A DNA stretch of 64,000 nt from Neonectria sp. B-13. Lineage: Eukaryota > Ascomycota > Sordariomycetes > Hypocreales > Nectriaceae. This document shows, one piece after another, positions 48,745 through 59,742 of the stretch. The notes beneath the pieces are model-generated. The model was not told the origin of the DNA. It saw only the letters and a list, made by a program, of their open reading frames with translations, and searched no databases. Made by a program: the position numbers and the translations under genes. The stretch covers positions 5,376,309-5,440,308 of the forward strand of contig NOKP01000002.1 of NCBI GenBank assembly GCA_002682825.1, read 5' to 3'. Within the stretch, counting starts at the first letter, position 1. Every line of letters begins with the position of its first letter.

Positions 48745-49864
48745 CTACCACTGAGTCTCCTTAGAGGGCTCAGCAGCGGCGGCCCACTCAGTGGTAGTGG
48801 TGGTGGCAGGGGGGGCAGCGGCGCCGGAAGCACCCCACTCCTCACCAGCAGCACCATCCCAACCAGTAGTGGCGGCGGCACCAGCGAAGCCAGCGGCGGG
48901 AGCCTCCCAGTCACCACCAGTGGCCTGGAAGCCAGACTCGATAGCGGCAGGGGCAGCCTCCTCCTCGGCACCGGCGACCTTCTCCTCCTCGACCTTCTCC
49001 TCAGCCTCGGCCTCGGGGTCACGGTCTGGTATATAAGTTAGCAAATGAGAGTCGTTGTCAAACTGGGGAGGGAGGACATACAGAAGTACAGATCGACCAT
49101 GACGTCCCAGGGAGTCTCGCGGTTGTAGATGGTACCGCGGAGACGGAGGACCTCACGGGCGAGCATCCACCAGATGCAGCCGATGGCGTGGCGACCCTTG
49201 TTGTTGGTGGGGATGGCAACGTCGACGTACTCAGTGGGGGAGTCAGTGTCGCAGAGGGCAATGACGGGGATGTTGACGTAGGAAGCCTCCTTGATGGCCT
49301 GGGCGTCGGTGCGGGGGTCGGTGACAACGATCAGACGGGGCTCCTTGAAAGAGCGGGTGATGTAGTTGGTGAAGCTACCGGGGGTGAAGCGACCGGCGAT
49401 GGAGGAGGCACCAGTGTGGGAAGCGAACTTGAGGACAGCACGCTGACCGTAGGGACGAGCAGAGACGACACAGACATCGGCGGGGTTGTCAATGGCGGCG
49501 ATGATGCGGGCGGCGAGAACGATCTTCTCCCTGGAGCGCGATATTGGTTAGCCGAGTATGGCGGGGCAATGGGTTTCGCGATGTCCGTTCTTGATGTTTC
49601 CTGCGCCTAGAGCTCCAAAATCGAGTTTCCACGTTCGTCGCGCAATGCCGCAGGAGACCAAGAAGAGCGCAAAATTCCAAGGGCAAAAACGTACCAGGTC
49701 TTGCCAACGTTGAGAACGTTGACACCATCGGCACGGGTCTTCCAGAGGTAAGACTCCATGTGCACCTGCAAGTTCTTGCTGCCAAGGTGAGCCTGCGCAG
49801 CCAGGAGCATCTCAATGTCCTGGCTGGTGGCGTTGAAGATGGAGGGGAGGTTGGAGGGAGCCAT
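48745..49864 (-). CDS. rps0: 40S ribosomal protein S0 (uS2, RPSA)
   Basis: Small-subunit protein of the uS2 family. Three exons: 49695-49864, 49082-49530 and 48745-49025, giving 299 aa. The first intron (164 nt) splits the Trp codon of GKTW and rejoins as [17 protein letters not shown]. Family signatures are clear: [72 protein letters not shown] and the [13 protein letters not shown] helix. The last 90 residues are Ala/Glu/Trp-rich and acidic, as in fungal and animal RPSA. A plus-frame shadow covers the third exon. Shares a divergent promoter with the uS15m gene. Confidence 0.97.
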
Positions 49865-50204
49865 CTTGACGGATTTAATTCCTGGCGGTTCGGGGGGTGA
49901 GGCGGAAGAGGAGAGTTCGTGATGTTCGTGAAGGTCGCAAAAAGTTCGCGAGACCTTCTGAATTTACCAAAAATGTGTGTGGTGGGAGAGCCCTGATGGA
50001 GCTAGTCCTATAATGATATAGCGCAATAAGATGTGGGACCTTGAGGAAAGCCACACGTGACTGGATACGCTAGGCCCGTTCGGGCTCCAGCGCGTACCTA
50101 CGCTCCGGCGGCATGGGCCGTGGCCGCTGGGAAATTTTGAGGCTGGCCGTGGGACATCGTTCATCAGCCTTCTGTATATCAATCCGCAGATTGATGCCTC
50201 CACC
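49865..50204. promoter_or_regulatory. Divergent promoter of RPS0 and mitochondrial uS15m
   Basis: 340 bp separate the start codons. CACGTGA lies at 50054-50060 and GAAATTTTGA, resembling the A/T core of the yeast RRPE, at 50131-50140. One intergenic region drives a cytosolic and a mitochondrial ribosomal protein in opposite directions. Factor identity is inferred from motif similarity. Confidence 0.55.
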
Positions 50205-51227
50205 ATGCCGCCCAGATTACAGGCGCTGCCGCGCCTAGGCTCATTGAACCGTACGATGGGTCCCTTAAGTTGTTGCCGACCTTGGAGCTCAAATTGCTAA
50301 CCAATGCCTGTAGTCTGCCTCCGACCCTCTGCGACACCCTCGAAAACGAACTTCCTCCCCCTCATCCAGACGGCCAACCTCTCTATTCGCGAGAAGAAGC
50401 GCAGCGCCAAGCAGGATCCCTACCGATATGCCCAAGCACAGCAGCGCAAGGCCGCCAACGTCCAGCGCCGCGAGGAGCTCCAGCGCGAGCGTCATGTGGC
50501 CGCCGGCGACCCTATCCGCGGCCTCACTACACCCTTTGTCGAGTCCTTAGACTCGGCTGGCCAAAGCTCCGTTCCCAGTGCGCCCGTCGAAGGAGGTGCC
50601 AGCGACGCCGCGGTCGCGCCAAAGGCCCAGGCGTGGTCGCCCGAGCTGCGGAATCATTTCTTGACCGAGTCGGAGCTGCAGGAGGCAGTCAAGCACGCAT
50701 ACACTCTCACCAAGCCCATGGTTGGCATGGTTGAGTCACAGATGGAGCCCGGAACCGAGGTGGATAAGATGAAGCAGCATGAGCAGGTGCATGCTAAGGC
50801 CGTCGAGGCTTTGAAGCGTATCACGGCCTTGGACAACAGCAGTGGCAAGGACCGCTTCCACGCCAACGTGAGGCGCATTGTCGACGAGTTCGGCCGCCAC
50901 AAGACGGACGAGTTCCTCAAGCCGAAGCCCGAGTCCATTCACCCCAACACCCTGCCTATGCCGGGCCGGGCCGGCCCAGACACCGGTAGCTCCGAAGTCC
51001 AGATCGCCATCTTGACGGCAAAGATCCGGACCGTGTCCCAGGCTCTCGAAATCAACCGGGGCTACAAGGACAAGCACAACAAGCGTAACTTGAGGTTGCT
51101 GCTGCACCGAAGGCAAAAGCTGCTCAAGTACATGGAGCGCAGGGAGAGAGGAAGCGAGCGCTGGACCCACATGATTGAGAAGCTGGGCCTCACGCCCGCC
51201 ACATACAAGGACCAGATCGAGTTGTAG
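50205..51227 (+). CDS. mrps28: Mitochondrial ribosomal protein uS15m (Mrps28)
   Basis: Mitoribosomal small-subunit protein. Two exons: 50205-50250 and 50314-51227, giving 319 aa. The N-terminus MPPRLQALPRLGSLN-LCLRPSATPSK is Arg/Leu/Ser-rich without acidic residues, typical of a matrix-targeting presequence. The C-terminal third is an S15 domain: DTGSSEVQIAILTAKIR, YKDKHNKRNLRLLLHRRQKLL and YMERRERGSERW. A long charged linker precedes it, a feature of fungal mitochondrial S15 compared with the roughly 90-aa bacterial protein. The ORF ends at TAG. Confidence 0.93.
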
Positions 51228-51429
51228 GACTGCTGTAGAATACGTGTTCTCTATGTACAATACAAAGCCATCACCAAAGACGAGCGAACTTGTTTAAGCT
51301 GCCTTGCGTCTACCCGTCTCCGTCCCATGCGCCATTTGTCAGACCCTTTCCGTACCATTACGAGCTCACAGTTGCTATACTACACAAAACCAAGCTAAAA
51401 ATCGAAACCTGTTCGGGGAATGCAGGAAA

Positions 51430-52700
51430 TCAGAAGACACTGATGTAGTTGCCAATGCGCTCCTTCTGGTTCTGAGCTATGCATTCGGCAATCCAGGTAA
51501 TGTTGCGAATTTCCTACGTGTTGTTAGTTACGGTCCATGGGGAGGACTTGAGCAAGGAGAACAAACCTGCTCTCTGAGCTTCACCCAGCCATATATGATG
51601 GCATAGGTAAACTGTCTGGTGAAGGCGCCCTTGGAGATCTCCATCTCCTTCTGGTAGAACATGTCCTCCAGGGACTTTCCCTCGGCGGATCCACCACCCA
51701 TGTTTCCAGGGCCAGAAGGACCGCCACCAACAGAGATGGCATCGAAGAAGGTCTTGAAGTCGTGCACACCGTCAACTGCCAGGCGGACACCCTCGGGGTC
51801 ATCCGCGCGCGATAGCATCAGGGTTCCCTCCGGGTACAGCTTTCCAAAGCTAGGGTAAAGCTTGCTGCGGTCTGCCTTGGTTAGGTCTGTGCCGAAGGAG
51901 TTGAGGGTGATGTTGATGGCTCGGCGGTCAGCCTCGAATTCGAGAATCTCAGACATGACCTCGGAAGTGGGAGTTCCCGCCATGTCAGAGTGGGTGTTGA
52001 CAAAGTTGTAAAAGTCTTCCAGGTAGTTCTTGTAGAGTGTGTTTCGCACAATCTCGATATTGAGCTCGTCGAGATCCTGGTGGCTCAGGCTGCCCTTGAA
52101 GTAGGGTGCCAGAGGGGTTTCAATCAGGACGCTGTTGTAGAGCTCCTCAATGTTGGTGGCAACGCAGAGGACAGGCATGGTCTCGAACCAGCCGAGAGGA
52201 TGGCATCGCTCGAGAAGCTCGCGAGTATCGCGCTCATGTAGAGTGCCAGTGATGAGAAGGGCGACGTTGTCAATCATGTAGCCATAGGTGACGTAGTCCA
52301 TGAAGGTTGCCAGCGATCCGACGGCGTTGGCGCGGACGTATCGGAACTCGGAGATGAGCTTTTCGGTCGTCTTAGCTGCGAGGCTCGAGGTAGATGGATT
52401 GGGAGGGAGCGATGCGAGAAAGTCGCCGTAGGCAGGGCCGAGCTGGAGCTTCAGGTCTGGCACATCTCAGTACAAGGGAGTAAGAGGGGTCAGGCTGGAT
52501 GCGGGAGTATACCATCGATGGTCTCGCACTGCGTCAAGTTGTTGTAGGCCGAGCCGGTGAGAAGGCTGTTGCGATAGCCGCGAACAATACCCTCGACATA
52601 GCTGTTGCCACGGTCAGTCCCATTTGCATGCATGCCTCATCATGGAAGCTCTCCAGGTTTCTACATACCCATTGTTGACGTTGAAAAGAAGACCCTCCAT
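51430..52700 (-). CDS. vma6: V-type ATPase subunit d (Vma6)
   Basis: Subunit d links the c-ring to the central stalk of the vacuolar proton pump. Four exons (52669-52700, 52513-52601, 51567-52456, 51430-51513) give 364 aa, the usual fungal length. Phases join MEGLLFNVNNG to YVEGIVRGYRNSLLTG, then ETIDD to LKLQLGPAYGDFLA, then KLREQ to EIRNITWIAECIAQNQKERI. Further family blocks include IDNVALLITGTLHERD, CHPLGWFETMPVL and FEADRRAINITLNSFGTDL. A Gly/Ser-rich insert (GGGPSGPGNMGGGSAEG) sits before the last helix. Shares a divergent region with Nop58. Confidence 0.96.
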
Positions 52701-53178
52701 GCTGTCGTATGCGGAATTCGCTCGAGTATAGCGCGTGTAATATAGATGAAATGAAGCGCGTCGTCTTGCGGTAGTCTGCGGTGACTTTGGTGGTTCGAAG
52801 ACGGAGGGAGCTGGATCGTCAAAAGATGCCGCCTAGCATTCCCAAGCCTGCAGCAAACGACCACGACGGAAGCTGCGTCAACGTCGCTTGCACGTGAGTG
52901 GTCAGCCACAAGGGTACGTACCTGCAAGGCTGCTTCCGGAGAAATGGTAGTCCCGGTCGCCGACGCGCCATGCATGCAACCCACTACCTGCACCAGCACC
53001 AGCCGGCGAAAAAGTTTTGGGTGGATACTTTGGAGCTTCAACTGAAATTTTTCCATCGCCCAGTCCATCTCGCACTTTCCTTTGCAGCGTGCACATCGGA
53101 CGGAATTGTGCCTCGCGAGGAAACCACGACGACAATCGACCAATCCTATATCACCGGGAAAGAGCACGCGAAGCAAAG
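52701..53178. promoter_or_regulatory. Divergent promoter of Vma6 and Nop58
   Basis: 478 bp separate the start codons. CACGTGA is at 52891-52897. TGAAATTTTTCC, an RRPE-like A/T core, is at 53043-53054, about 125 bp from the Nop58 start. Function is inferred by similarity. Confidence 0.5.
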
Positions 53179-55189
53179 ATGTCGCTCTTTGTGCTCGCCG
53201 AGACGCCGGCAGGGTAAGTCGCGACCCTGGGGAATCGGGGCACGGAGAAGGTGCGACCTGGTCAATGGTGTTCGGAGTGCTAACAATTGGCAGCTATGGC
53301 CTGTTCAAGGCTACCGACAAGAAGATGTTGAAGAATGAGGATCTCGCTGCTGAGTTGGGACGTCCTGAGAAGCTCGTCGAGATGTGAGTGCCAGCCATTT
53401 TTTCCTTCTTCCAACGCGAGCAGTCCTATCGCCCAGACAAGGCAATCCAGCCTTGTCTCTCTTGGACATGGGACAGCAAGCAAGCAGGCAATGAGCACTA
53501 CTAACTTGGAAATCGTCTATTAGGCTCAAGCTGAAGAAGTTCGTCAAGTTCGACAGCGCTGCTTCTGCTCTCGAGGAAGCTTCTGCCCTCAAGGACGGCA
53601 AGATCCCGGACCTACTCCTCGGGCTTCTCGAGGATCTCAAGTCCGAGAAGAAGGCCTCGCTCGCCGTCGCCGACATGAAGCTGGGCACGGCCATCTCCAA
53701 CATGCCCCAGTTCAACATCTCCCCCGTGTCGGGCTCCAACACCATGGATCTCTTCCGAGGTATTCGTGGTTCCCTCTCCGACCTGATTCCCGGTCTGGAG
53801 ATCGAGAACATTGACCGGATGGCTCTTGGTCTCTCCCACTCCATGTCGCGCCACAGGCTCAAGTTCTCCGCCGACAAGGTCGACTCTATGATCATTCAGG
53901 CCATCAAGTTGCTTGATGACCTCGACAAGGAGCTCAACGTCTACGCTATGCGAACAAAGGAGTGGTACGGCTGGCACTTCCCTGAGATGGCCAAGATCCT
54001 GAACGACAACCTGGCCTACTCTCGTGTCGTCCTCCATGTTGGCATGCGCACCAGCATGGTTGACAGCGATCTCTCGGAGATCCTGCCTGAGGAGGTTGAG
54101 GCTGCCATCAAGGCTGCCGCCGAGATTAGCATGGGTACCGAGATCACTGACGAGGATCTCGAAAACATCAAGCTCCTGGCCGACCAGGTCATCACCTACA
54201 CCGAGTACCGAGCTCAACTGTCCTCGTACCTGGAGAACAGAATGCGCGCCATTGCCCCCAACCTGACTGCCCTCGTCGGCTACCTGGTTGGCGCTCGTCT
54301 CATTGCCCACGCTGGTTCTCTTATCAGCCTTGCCAAGTCCCCCGGTTCCACCATCCAGATTCTCGGTGCCGAGAAGGCTCTCTTCCGTGCCCTCAAGACC
54401 AAGCACGACACTCCCAAGTATGGTCTCATCTACCACTCCTCTCTCATCGGCCAGGCCACTGGCCGAAACAAGGGTAAGATTGCCCGTATGCTGGCTTCCA
54501 AGGCCGCCCTGGGTCTGCGTGTGGACGCACTCGGCGAGTTCGAGGACGATGTCGATGAGGAGGAGCGCGCCATGCTCGGCCTGAGCAACCGCATCAAGCT
54601 CGAGAACGCACTCCGAAAACTCGAGGGCAAGCCCCTACTCCCCAAGGGCACCAATGTCACCCCTGCGGGTGAGATCGTTGGTGCTGGTCAATTCGTCCTG
54701 AAGGAGTCTCGCCGATACAATGTCGATGCCGACGGTGTCAGCGACGAGGCTGACGAGCCCAAGTCTGCCAAGAAGAGCAAGAAGTCCAAGAAGCTGGTCG
54801 AGGAGGTCGATGCGGATATGAAGGATGCCGAGGACGAGGAGGACAGTGACGACGAGGCCGTTGCCACCCCTGCCAAGGGCAAGAAGCTGTCCGAGGCTGA
54901 CTACGAGCGTCTCGCCGAGGCTGCCGGCATCTCAGTCAAGAAGTTCAAGCGCAAGTACGAGCGTGGCGATGTCGACGTCAACGATGACGGTACCCCCAAG
55001 GTCTTTAGCAAGAAGGAACTGAAGAAGCTGCGCAAGGCCGAGGAGAAGTCTACCCCTTCTAAGGCCCAGACTCCCGTCAAGCCCGAGTCGGAGAAGAAGA
55101 AGAAGCGCAAGCACGACGACTCGGAAGACGAGGCCGAGCCCAAGAAGGAGAAGAAGCAGAAGAAGAAGAAGCGCCAATCCACGGACTAG
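53179..55189 (+). CDS. nop58: Nucleolar protein Nop58 (box C/D snoRNP)
   Basis: Core protein of box C/D snoRNPs for rRNA 2'-O-methylation. Three exons (53179-53213, 53294-53383, 53524-55189) give 596 aa. The first two introns split Gly12 and the Met of EKLVEM. NOP5 N-terminal domain: [22 protein letters not shown]/Nop core: [66 protein letters not shown] and [16 protein letters not shown]. The tail is the expected low-complexity KKE/KKD charged domain, ending KKKKRQSTD. The strong bias for C-ending codons fits high expression. Confidence 0.97.
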
Positions 55190-56418
55190 GAATCTCAACG
55201 GAAGAAGTTGCGGCCCACGCCGCGACGACGCTGAATCGGATAAATAGGAACGGACTGGATCACGTCCTGCTCCGCCTCCTCCTTTCTCTTACTCGTCTGG
55301 ACACTCCCGACGGACCATTCCCAACACAACGAACGATTGGACGGTTCCCGATGTGTAGATATGTGATACCTGAGAGACTTTGGCATGGCAGCTTCTGGCT
55401 TAACTGTTGCCTCCACCTTTTTCCTGGTTGGCTGGCGTTTGGGCGGAAGGGGCATATTGGCGTGGATGGTCATTTTTTTCACTTATTTTTTGTGCTTTAT
55501 CTTCTCCCTATCTCTCTTTGTCTGATCGTCTTGTGATGTTTGTCCCTGGATATTAAATCTTGGGGAGAGGGAAGGGAGATGGATGATGTATTTTGTGGAG
55601 CAGCAGGGTCTAAAAAAAAGTCAAGTCGTGTCTTCGACGTTCAAAATCATGGAATTGCTTGGTACTATTTTATGTGACTGTTCGACTGAAGGCCTCTCAT
55701 TATTAGATCTCCTCGTCGGAGCCGTGAGGGGCCCCGCCACATGTCTGCTTCGGTGACTTCATGCCGGGCGCGAACCCGCCGCGCCTGAGGGAAGAGTGAA
55801 TGCTCAGGTGCAGTGACAATAAGGAAAAAAACAAATTGTAGAGATCAAAAACCTACCTCCGTAACCCTTGTGGTGAGCAAGTGCATCAGCCGTTGGGTTT
55901 ACGATCCTTCATCTCATTTCCCTGCTCCCATGACTCTTACTGCTGTGTTTTCTGTTCCTACGATCCTGGGTTTGACCTGAAGAAAATGACGCCAATTTTG
56001 CAAGAGGGTCATCATCTCCGATTACGACCACTATCCACACGAGGGAGTACCTATGCTCTTCCACTTTGCTTATTTGATAAATTTGTTGTGCAATAAGTTT
56101 TCGCTTCACTGAGCGTCTCGACGGAGGTATTTAAGGATGCTGTCAACATGATCCTGATCATCCGCGACTAAGGCTCAAGCAAAAATGACATGACAAAGAA
56201 TTCAAGTAGCCTCTAAAACCTAATACCTATTATGCGCCTGTCTAACTAAAGACCGTCCTACCATTTTCCCGTCCTTCCTTGTACATGGGTATATACACAC
56301 AAAAACAAACACCAGTGATTACCTCTAGATCGCACAAATACAACTCCATCGGAGTCCTGTCCGCAAGAATTCCAAACCGCTGCAAACTTTTCCCGACCTT
56401 TTGTTGTTGTACAAAGCA
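55190..56418. other. Tail-to-tail spacer of Nop58 and the next gene
   Basis: 3' UTR of Nop58 and of the leftward gene. A possible terminal exon of an unrecognised minus-strand gene lies at 55703-55784 after a CAG acceptor; it would encode a peptide with GMKSPKQTCGGAPHGSDEEI at its end. I could not connect it in phase to an upstream exon, so no gene is called. Confidence 0.35.
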
Positions 56419-57534
56419 TTAAATCTGGTTCGTCAAAGCCATGCCAGGCGACGCCGGCCGGTCAAGCTCCAAGCGCTGCATGGCGACGGTCAGCGACGTC
56501 TTTGTGAAGGCACTGCCCGAGGACGGATGCCTCTTGTGTCGCGCCGTCTTGTTGGTGAAGCTCATCTTGCGCGGCCGCCCGTTCTTGTCGGGCTGCTTCT
56601 CGTCAATGGTTGCGATGGACGAGATGGAGGACGAGGCCGAGTGCGCCGACATGGAGCTCATATATGAGGAGGATCGTGAGATGGACGACGAAACCGAGTG
56701 TGCCGACGTGGAGCTAATGTACGAGGAAGACCGCGAAACGGAAGACGAGGAGTAGTGGCTGGCTTTGGGCGATGTGGGCGAGGACATGGCCTGGGTGTGA
56801 TCTGCAAGCTCGGAGAGAATCTCCTGGGCGGACTTCTGCTCGTCGGGCAGCATGCCCAGGCGCCGCTGCCACCAACTCTTGTCGAGCTCGGGGGCGGAGA
56901 ACTCGGCAATGTCCGCGAGGGACTGCGAGACTCTGTCGAGCTGGTCTTCCTCCAGCTTCAGCGGGCTGTGCTCCGACGCAAGCTCGAGGAGCGCAGCGGC
57001 ATCAGCAGCCTCTCGTTGCTTGCTTGCATCCCGCTCGTGAAGGCCACAGGCGTCCACCTTGAAGACAAACAAGTCCTCCAGGGACACGTAGGGCAGGGTC
57101 TCGATGTCTTCGCGGATCGGCCTCGCCGCAGCGGGGAGGTAGGGGCAGAGCCAGTCGGGGATGAGCTTCACCTCCATCTCCCAGCCGCTTGTATGTCGGT
57201 ATAAGACGGCGCCGGACTTCTCAACCAGAGGGCTCATGGGGTGGCCCACGATGCCCTCGCGCACGCGTCCGGGCGAGGAGCATCTGCTGATGACCAAGTC
57301 GATGCTCTGTACCTCACTCTGTTAGATGACGCGAATTCATCGAGAGGAGAGAGAGAGCACGGGTGGACTTACAGCGACGCGACCGCCGTGCTGCGGCAAG
57401 TACTTGCACACGGCCAGGTCGCCCATGACAGCGAGACGCGTGTTCTCCAGGCCGCGCGTGTTCCTGATGAGATGAAGGACGTGCAGAGCCGCCTGCTCCA
57501 GCTGGGCGAAGCTCAGTGGCATTGCTGGGGCCAT
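56419..57534 (-). CDS. Fungal nucleotidyltransferase-like protein
   Basis: Two exons (57373-57534 and 56419-57306) give 349 aa. The first encodes a short helical stretch ending LAVMGDLAVCKYLPQHGGRV; the second continues as SIDLVISRC. The pattern Gly-Asp-Leu-Ala ... hxIDLVI resembles the nucleotide-binding core of the Pol-beta/AbiEii nucleotidyltransferase fold, and the block EVKLIPDWLCPYLPAA then PYVSLEDLFVFKVDACGL recurs, as I recall, in a fungal family. The second metal-binding acidic residue is not obvious, so activity is unsure. About 57 bp are tandemly duplicated in the Ser-rich region (56621-56734). No partner gene is evident. Confidence 0.62.
56621..56734 (-). repeat. 57-bp in-frame tandem duplication
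   Basis: Two 57-bp units (56621-56677, 56678-56734) with synonymous and near-synonymous differences encode repeated Ser-rich peptides containing SRSSSY and SAHS. A partial third copy follows. The repeat lies inside the nucleotidyltransferase-like gene. Confidence 0.85.
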
Positions 57535-59668
57535 GGTGCTTGCTTGCTTGGCTGTGCTGTGGCGACTCTTGGTGTTTGCTTGCAGAGATGGCCGGGCAGC
57601 AGCATGCCGGATTGACGCTTCTTCGCGCTCTTATATCAAGGCGTCCACCACCGGAAACAACAGGAATAGGAAATTTGCAGGACTTGCTTTTACGAGGATA
57701 ATAAGGCACAAACAGTGCCTGCACTTAGACATCGGGTACCCAACTGGGGAAACATGGCAAAATCCCCGGGGTTGTGGCCAATCAGGGCTGCGCCGGACCT
57801 GCCTGTAATCTTAAACCCCAAGGGCCATCCTAGCATCCGGGGATGTCCGTTTTGTGCCCAACGCTTTGGGTTTCTGTCAAGAGTGAGATTTGCTACGTCA
57901 CTGGTATGAAAGCCGGGTCCTGTCACTGAAAAGTTTGGAATTTTGACAAGGAAGTGCTAACTTCGTAGATGATGTTGTGAAGATAGGAATGGGGATGATT
58001 GGTCACAGGTTGAAGTTACCCACTTCCCGTCCAATGCAGCTGGCGAAAACAGCGACCTTGTCGTTCGTCTGGGTGTGTCTAGACCATTTTGGGAAACGGT
58101 AGTAACGCGGCCGCCTAACTTAGATCTTCCCTTTCACTCTTGAATGGATCAGATTGGGCTTCGCTGTCACCGTTGCTATTAGGCTCGCTGGTTGCCTAGC
58201 TCGAGGGCTGAACGGGCAGTCTGGGGACATGAGATTCTGTGAGCTAGACAGCTCTGGTATCGGAGCTGAAGGAGAGGCGCCTTTAGGCATCGCAGTCGCT
58301 CGTACGTACTCCTTCTAAGGGAGGGGCTGACAGGTGAGGGCGGTGCTGGGCACCCAAGTGGAAACCCCTAGTTTCCTCGCACAAACGCTTGAGATCCTCT
58401 TGCTAGGCGGAGTTGTGGGGTCGGGGCCGGGCGCGGGAATCGGGGCCGGGACACCGGTGCGGGGGCCTGGAGGTGGCCTTGTCAGCCCTGCTGCAACTGT
58501 GTTAGTCGAATTGGTACCGGGATGATAAAGCAAGAAAGAACTTGCCGCCTCGACGAAAGTTGATCTCGGCACCAGGCTGTTAGGTCGTATCTAAGACGTG
58601 TATTGCTGCTCCTAGTTAGTAAGGTACTTCATATCATTGAGAGAACTGTAAAACTTACGTTTGAAAGCATCCTACCAACTCGACCATGTTAAGGAATACA
58701 AAGAAAAACAATGTCGTAAAAGGGGTACGCGAAGAGGATGCGATGATTCTACCTTCAACGGCCTGATGGCGTTTCTAACCCCGGGATCGATAGTGACTCG
58801 GGTAAGGCTTGTAGTGGGCGTCAGTCCCCTGGGGGTGATGGATCAAGGTACGCAGCGAAAAGAGAACCTTTTACAGGACTCGAAGTGAATAGAAGATGTC
58901 TTATTCTAGGTGATCAATCCCTTGGGGTGATGGATTAAGGTCCGCTAGCACAATGTGGCAAAAGTCAGGGTTTTCCTTCGCCTGGCACCGGCGGTAGCGG
59001 TAGTGATGTTGACTTGGATGCCTTCTTGTGTTACTCGTTTGGACGATCGGTCAAGGGAGACGCTTTCTTGCCATGAGAGGCATCAACAAGCTCGCTCGCG
59101 TCTCTGCGTTGGCTACACAAGCGGAGGATTTCCAGGCGACACCACGTGGAGGTACAGAGTCCGATTTCGTCACCCTGTTTTCGTCGAAAGAAGAGGGCAC
59201 TCGTTCTGTACCAAATGGATCTCCAGGTTTGTTGACGTAAAAAGAACGGGAGATCTCGTTCGCCAGCAACACAGCAATATTCCCGTTCCCGAAAGGCGCT
59301 CCACAGCGTGATCCATTTCTTGTTGCGGCGCTCCTGCGACATGTCAGTGAGAACAGAAAGAATAGGACATGTGGAATAGAGCCATAGGATGAATTCTGGC
59401 TGCCTCAGGAGAGTGGTTGATGGTGACACGCAATGCTACTACCAACTGCGCGTGTGTGAGGTCGAAAGAGCGTGGTTGTGTTAGGCGATAGATATGCAGC
59501 CTGCCTGGCACCTGCTCGCGGCAGCGTACCGATGGGCGGGTATGGAAGTGGGGCCGGAACCTTATCGTCTGTGGGACCGTGCGTAAGGCGGCCCGGCCAC
59601 AGCATCAATATCAACGAAAACACCGCAATAATTCGATCAAAAAGCAAAAAGAAATGTGAGGAAATGAT
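57535..59668. other. Intergenic region before the tRNA gene
   Basis: Promoter of the leftward nucleotidyltransferase-like gene, then about 1.9 kb without a supported gene. A degenerate direct repeat (about 33 bp) occurs at 58821-58853 and 58914-58945; its differences are mainly C/T or G/A. Frames at 58955-59311 (+) and 59031-59429 (-) overlap each other and match no family. Confidence 0.4.
58821..58945. repeat. Degenerate 33-bp direct repeat
   Basis: Copies at 58821-58853 and 58914-58945 share TGATGGAT..AAGGT; four of the five substitutions are transitions, and the second copy is one base shorter. Confidence 0.6.
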
Positions 59669-59742
59669 CTCCCCGGGATGGGCTCGAACCATCAACCTCT
59701 CGATTAACAGTCGAACGCGCTAGCCAATTGCGCCACCAGGGA
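59669..59742 (-). tRNA. trnN: tRNA-Asn (anticodon GTT)
   Basis: 74-nt cloverleaf with no intron. The acceptor stem pairs TCCCTGG with CCGGGGA with one G-U pair. The D-arm region reads GCGCAATTGGCTAGCGC. The anticodon loop is CTGTTAA, with GTT at 59706-59708 on the plus strand. The T-loop is TTCGAGC closed by GATGG/CCATC. The A and B box sequences are intact, so it should be transcribed by RNA polymerase III. Confidence 0.95.

Noticed and set aside
48423..49022. 199-codon minus frame rich in Leu/Pro/Arg
   Set aside because: It is an alternative-frame shadow of the third RPS0 exon and its 3' UTR.
55700..55800. Possible tRNA, suggested by GGGTTCGCGCCC
   Set aside because: No acceptor stem, D arm or anticodon arm can be folded around it.
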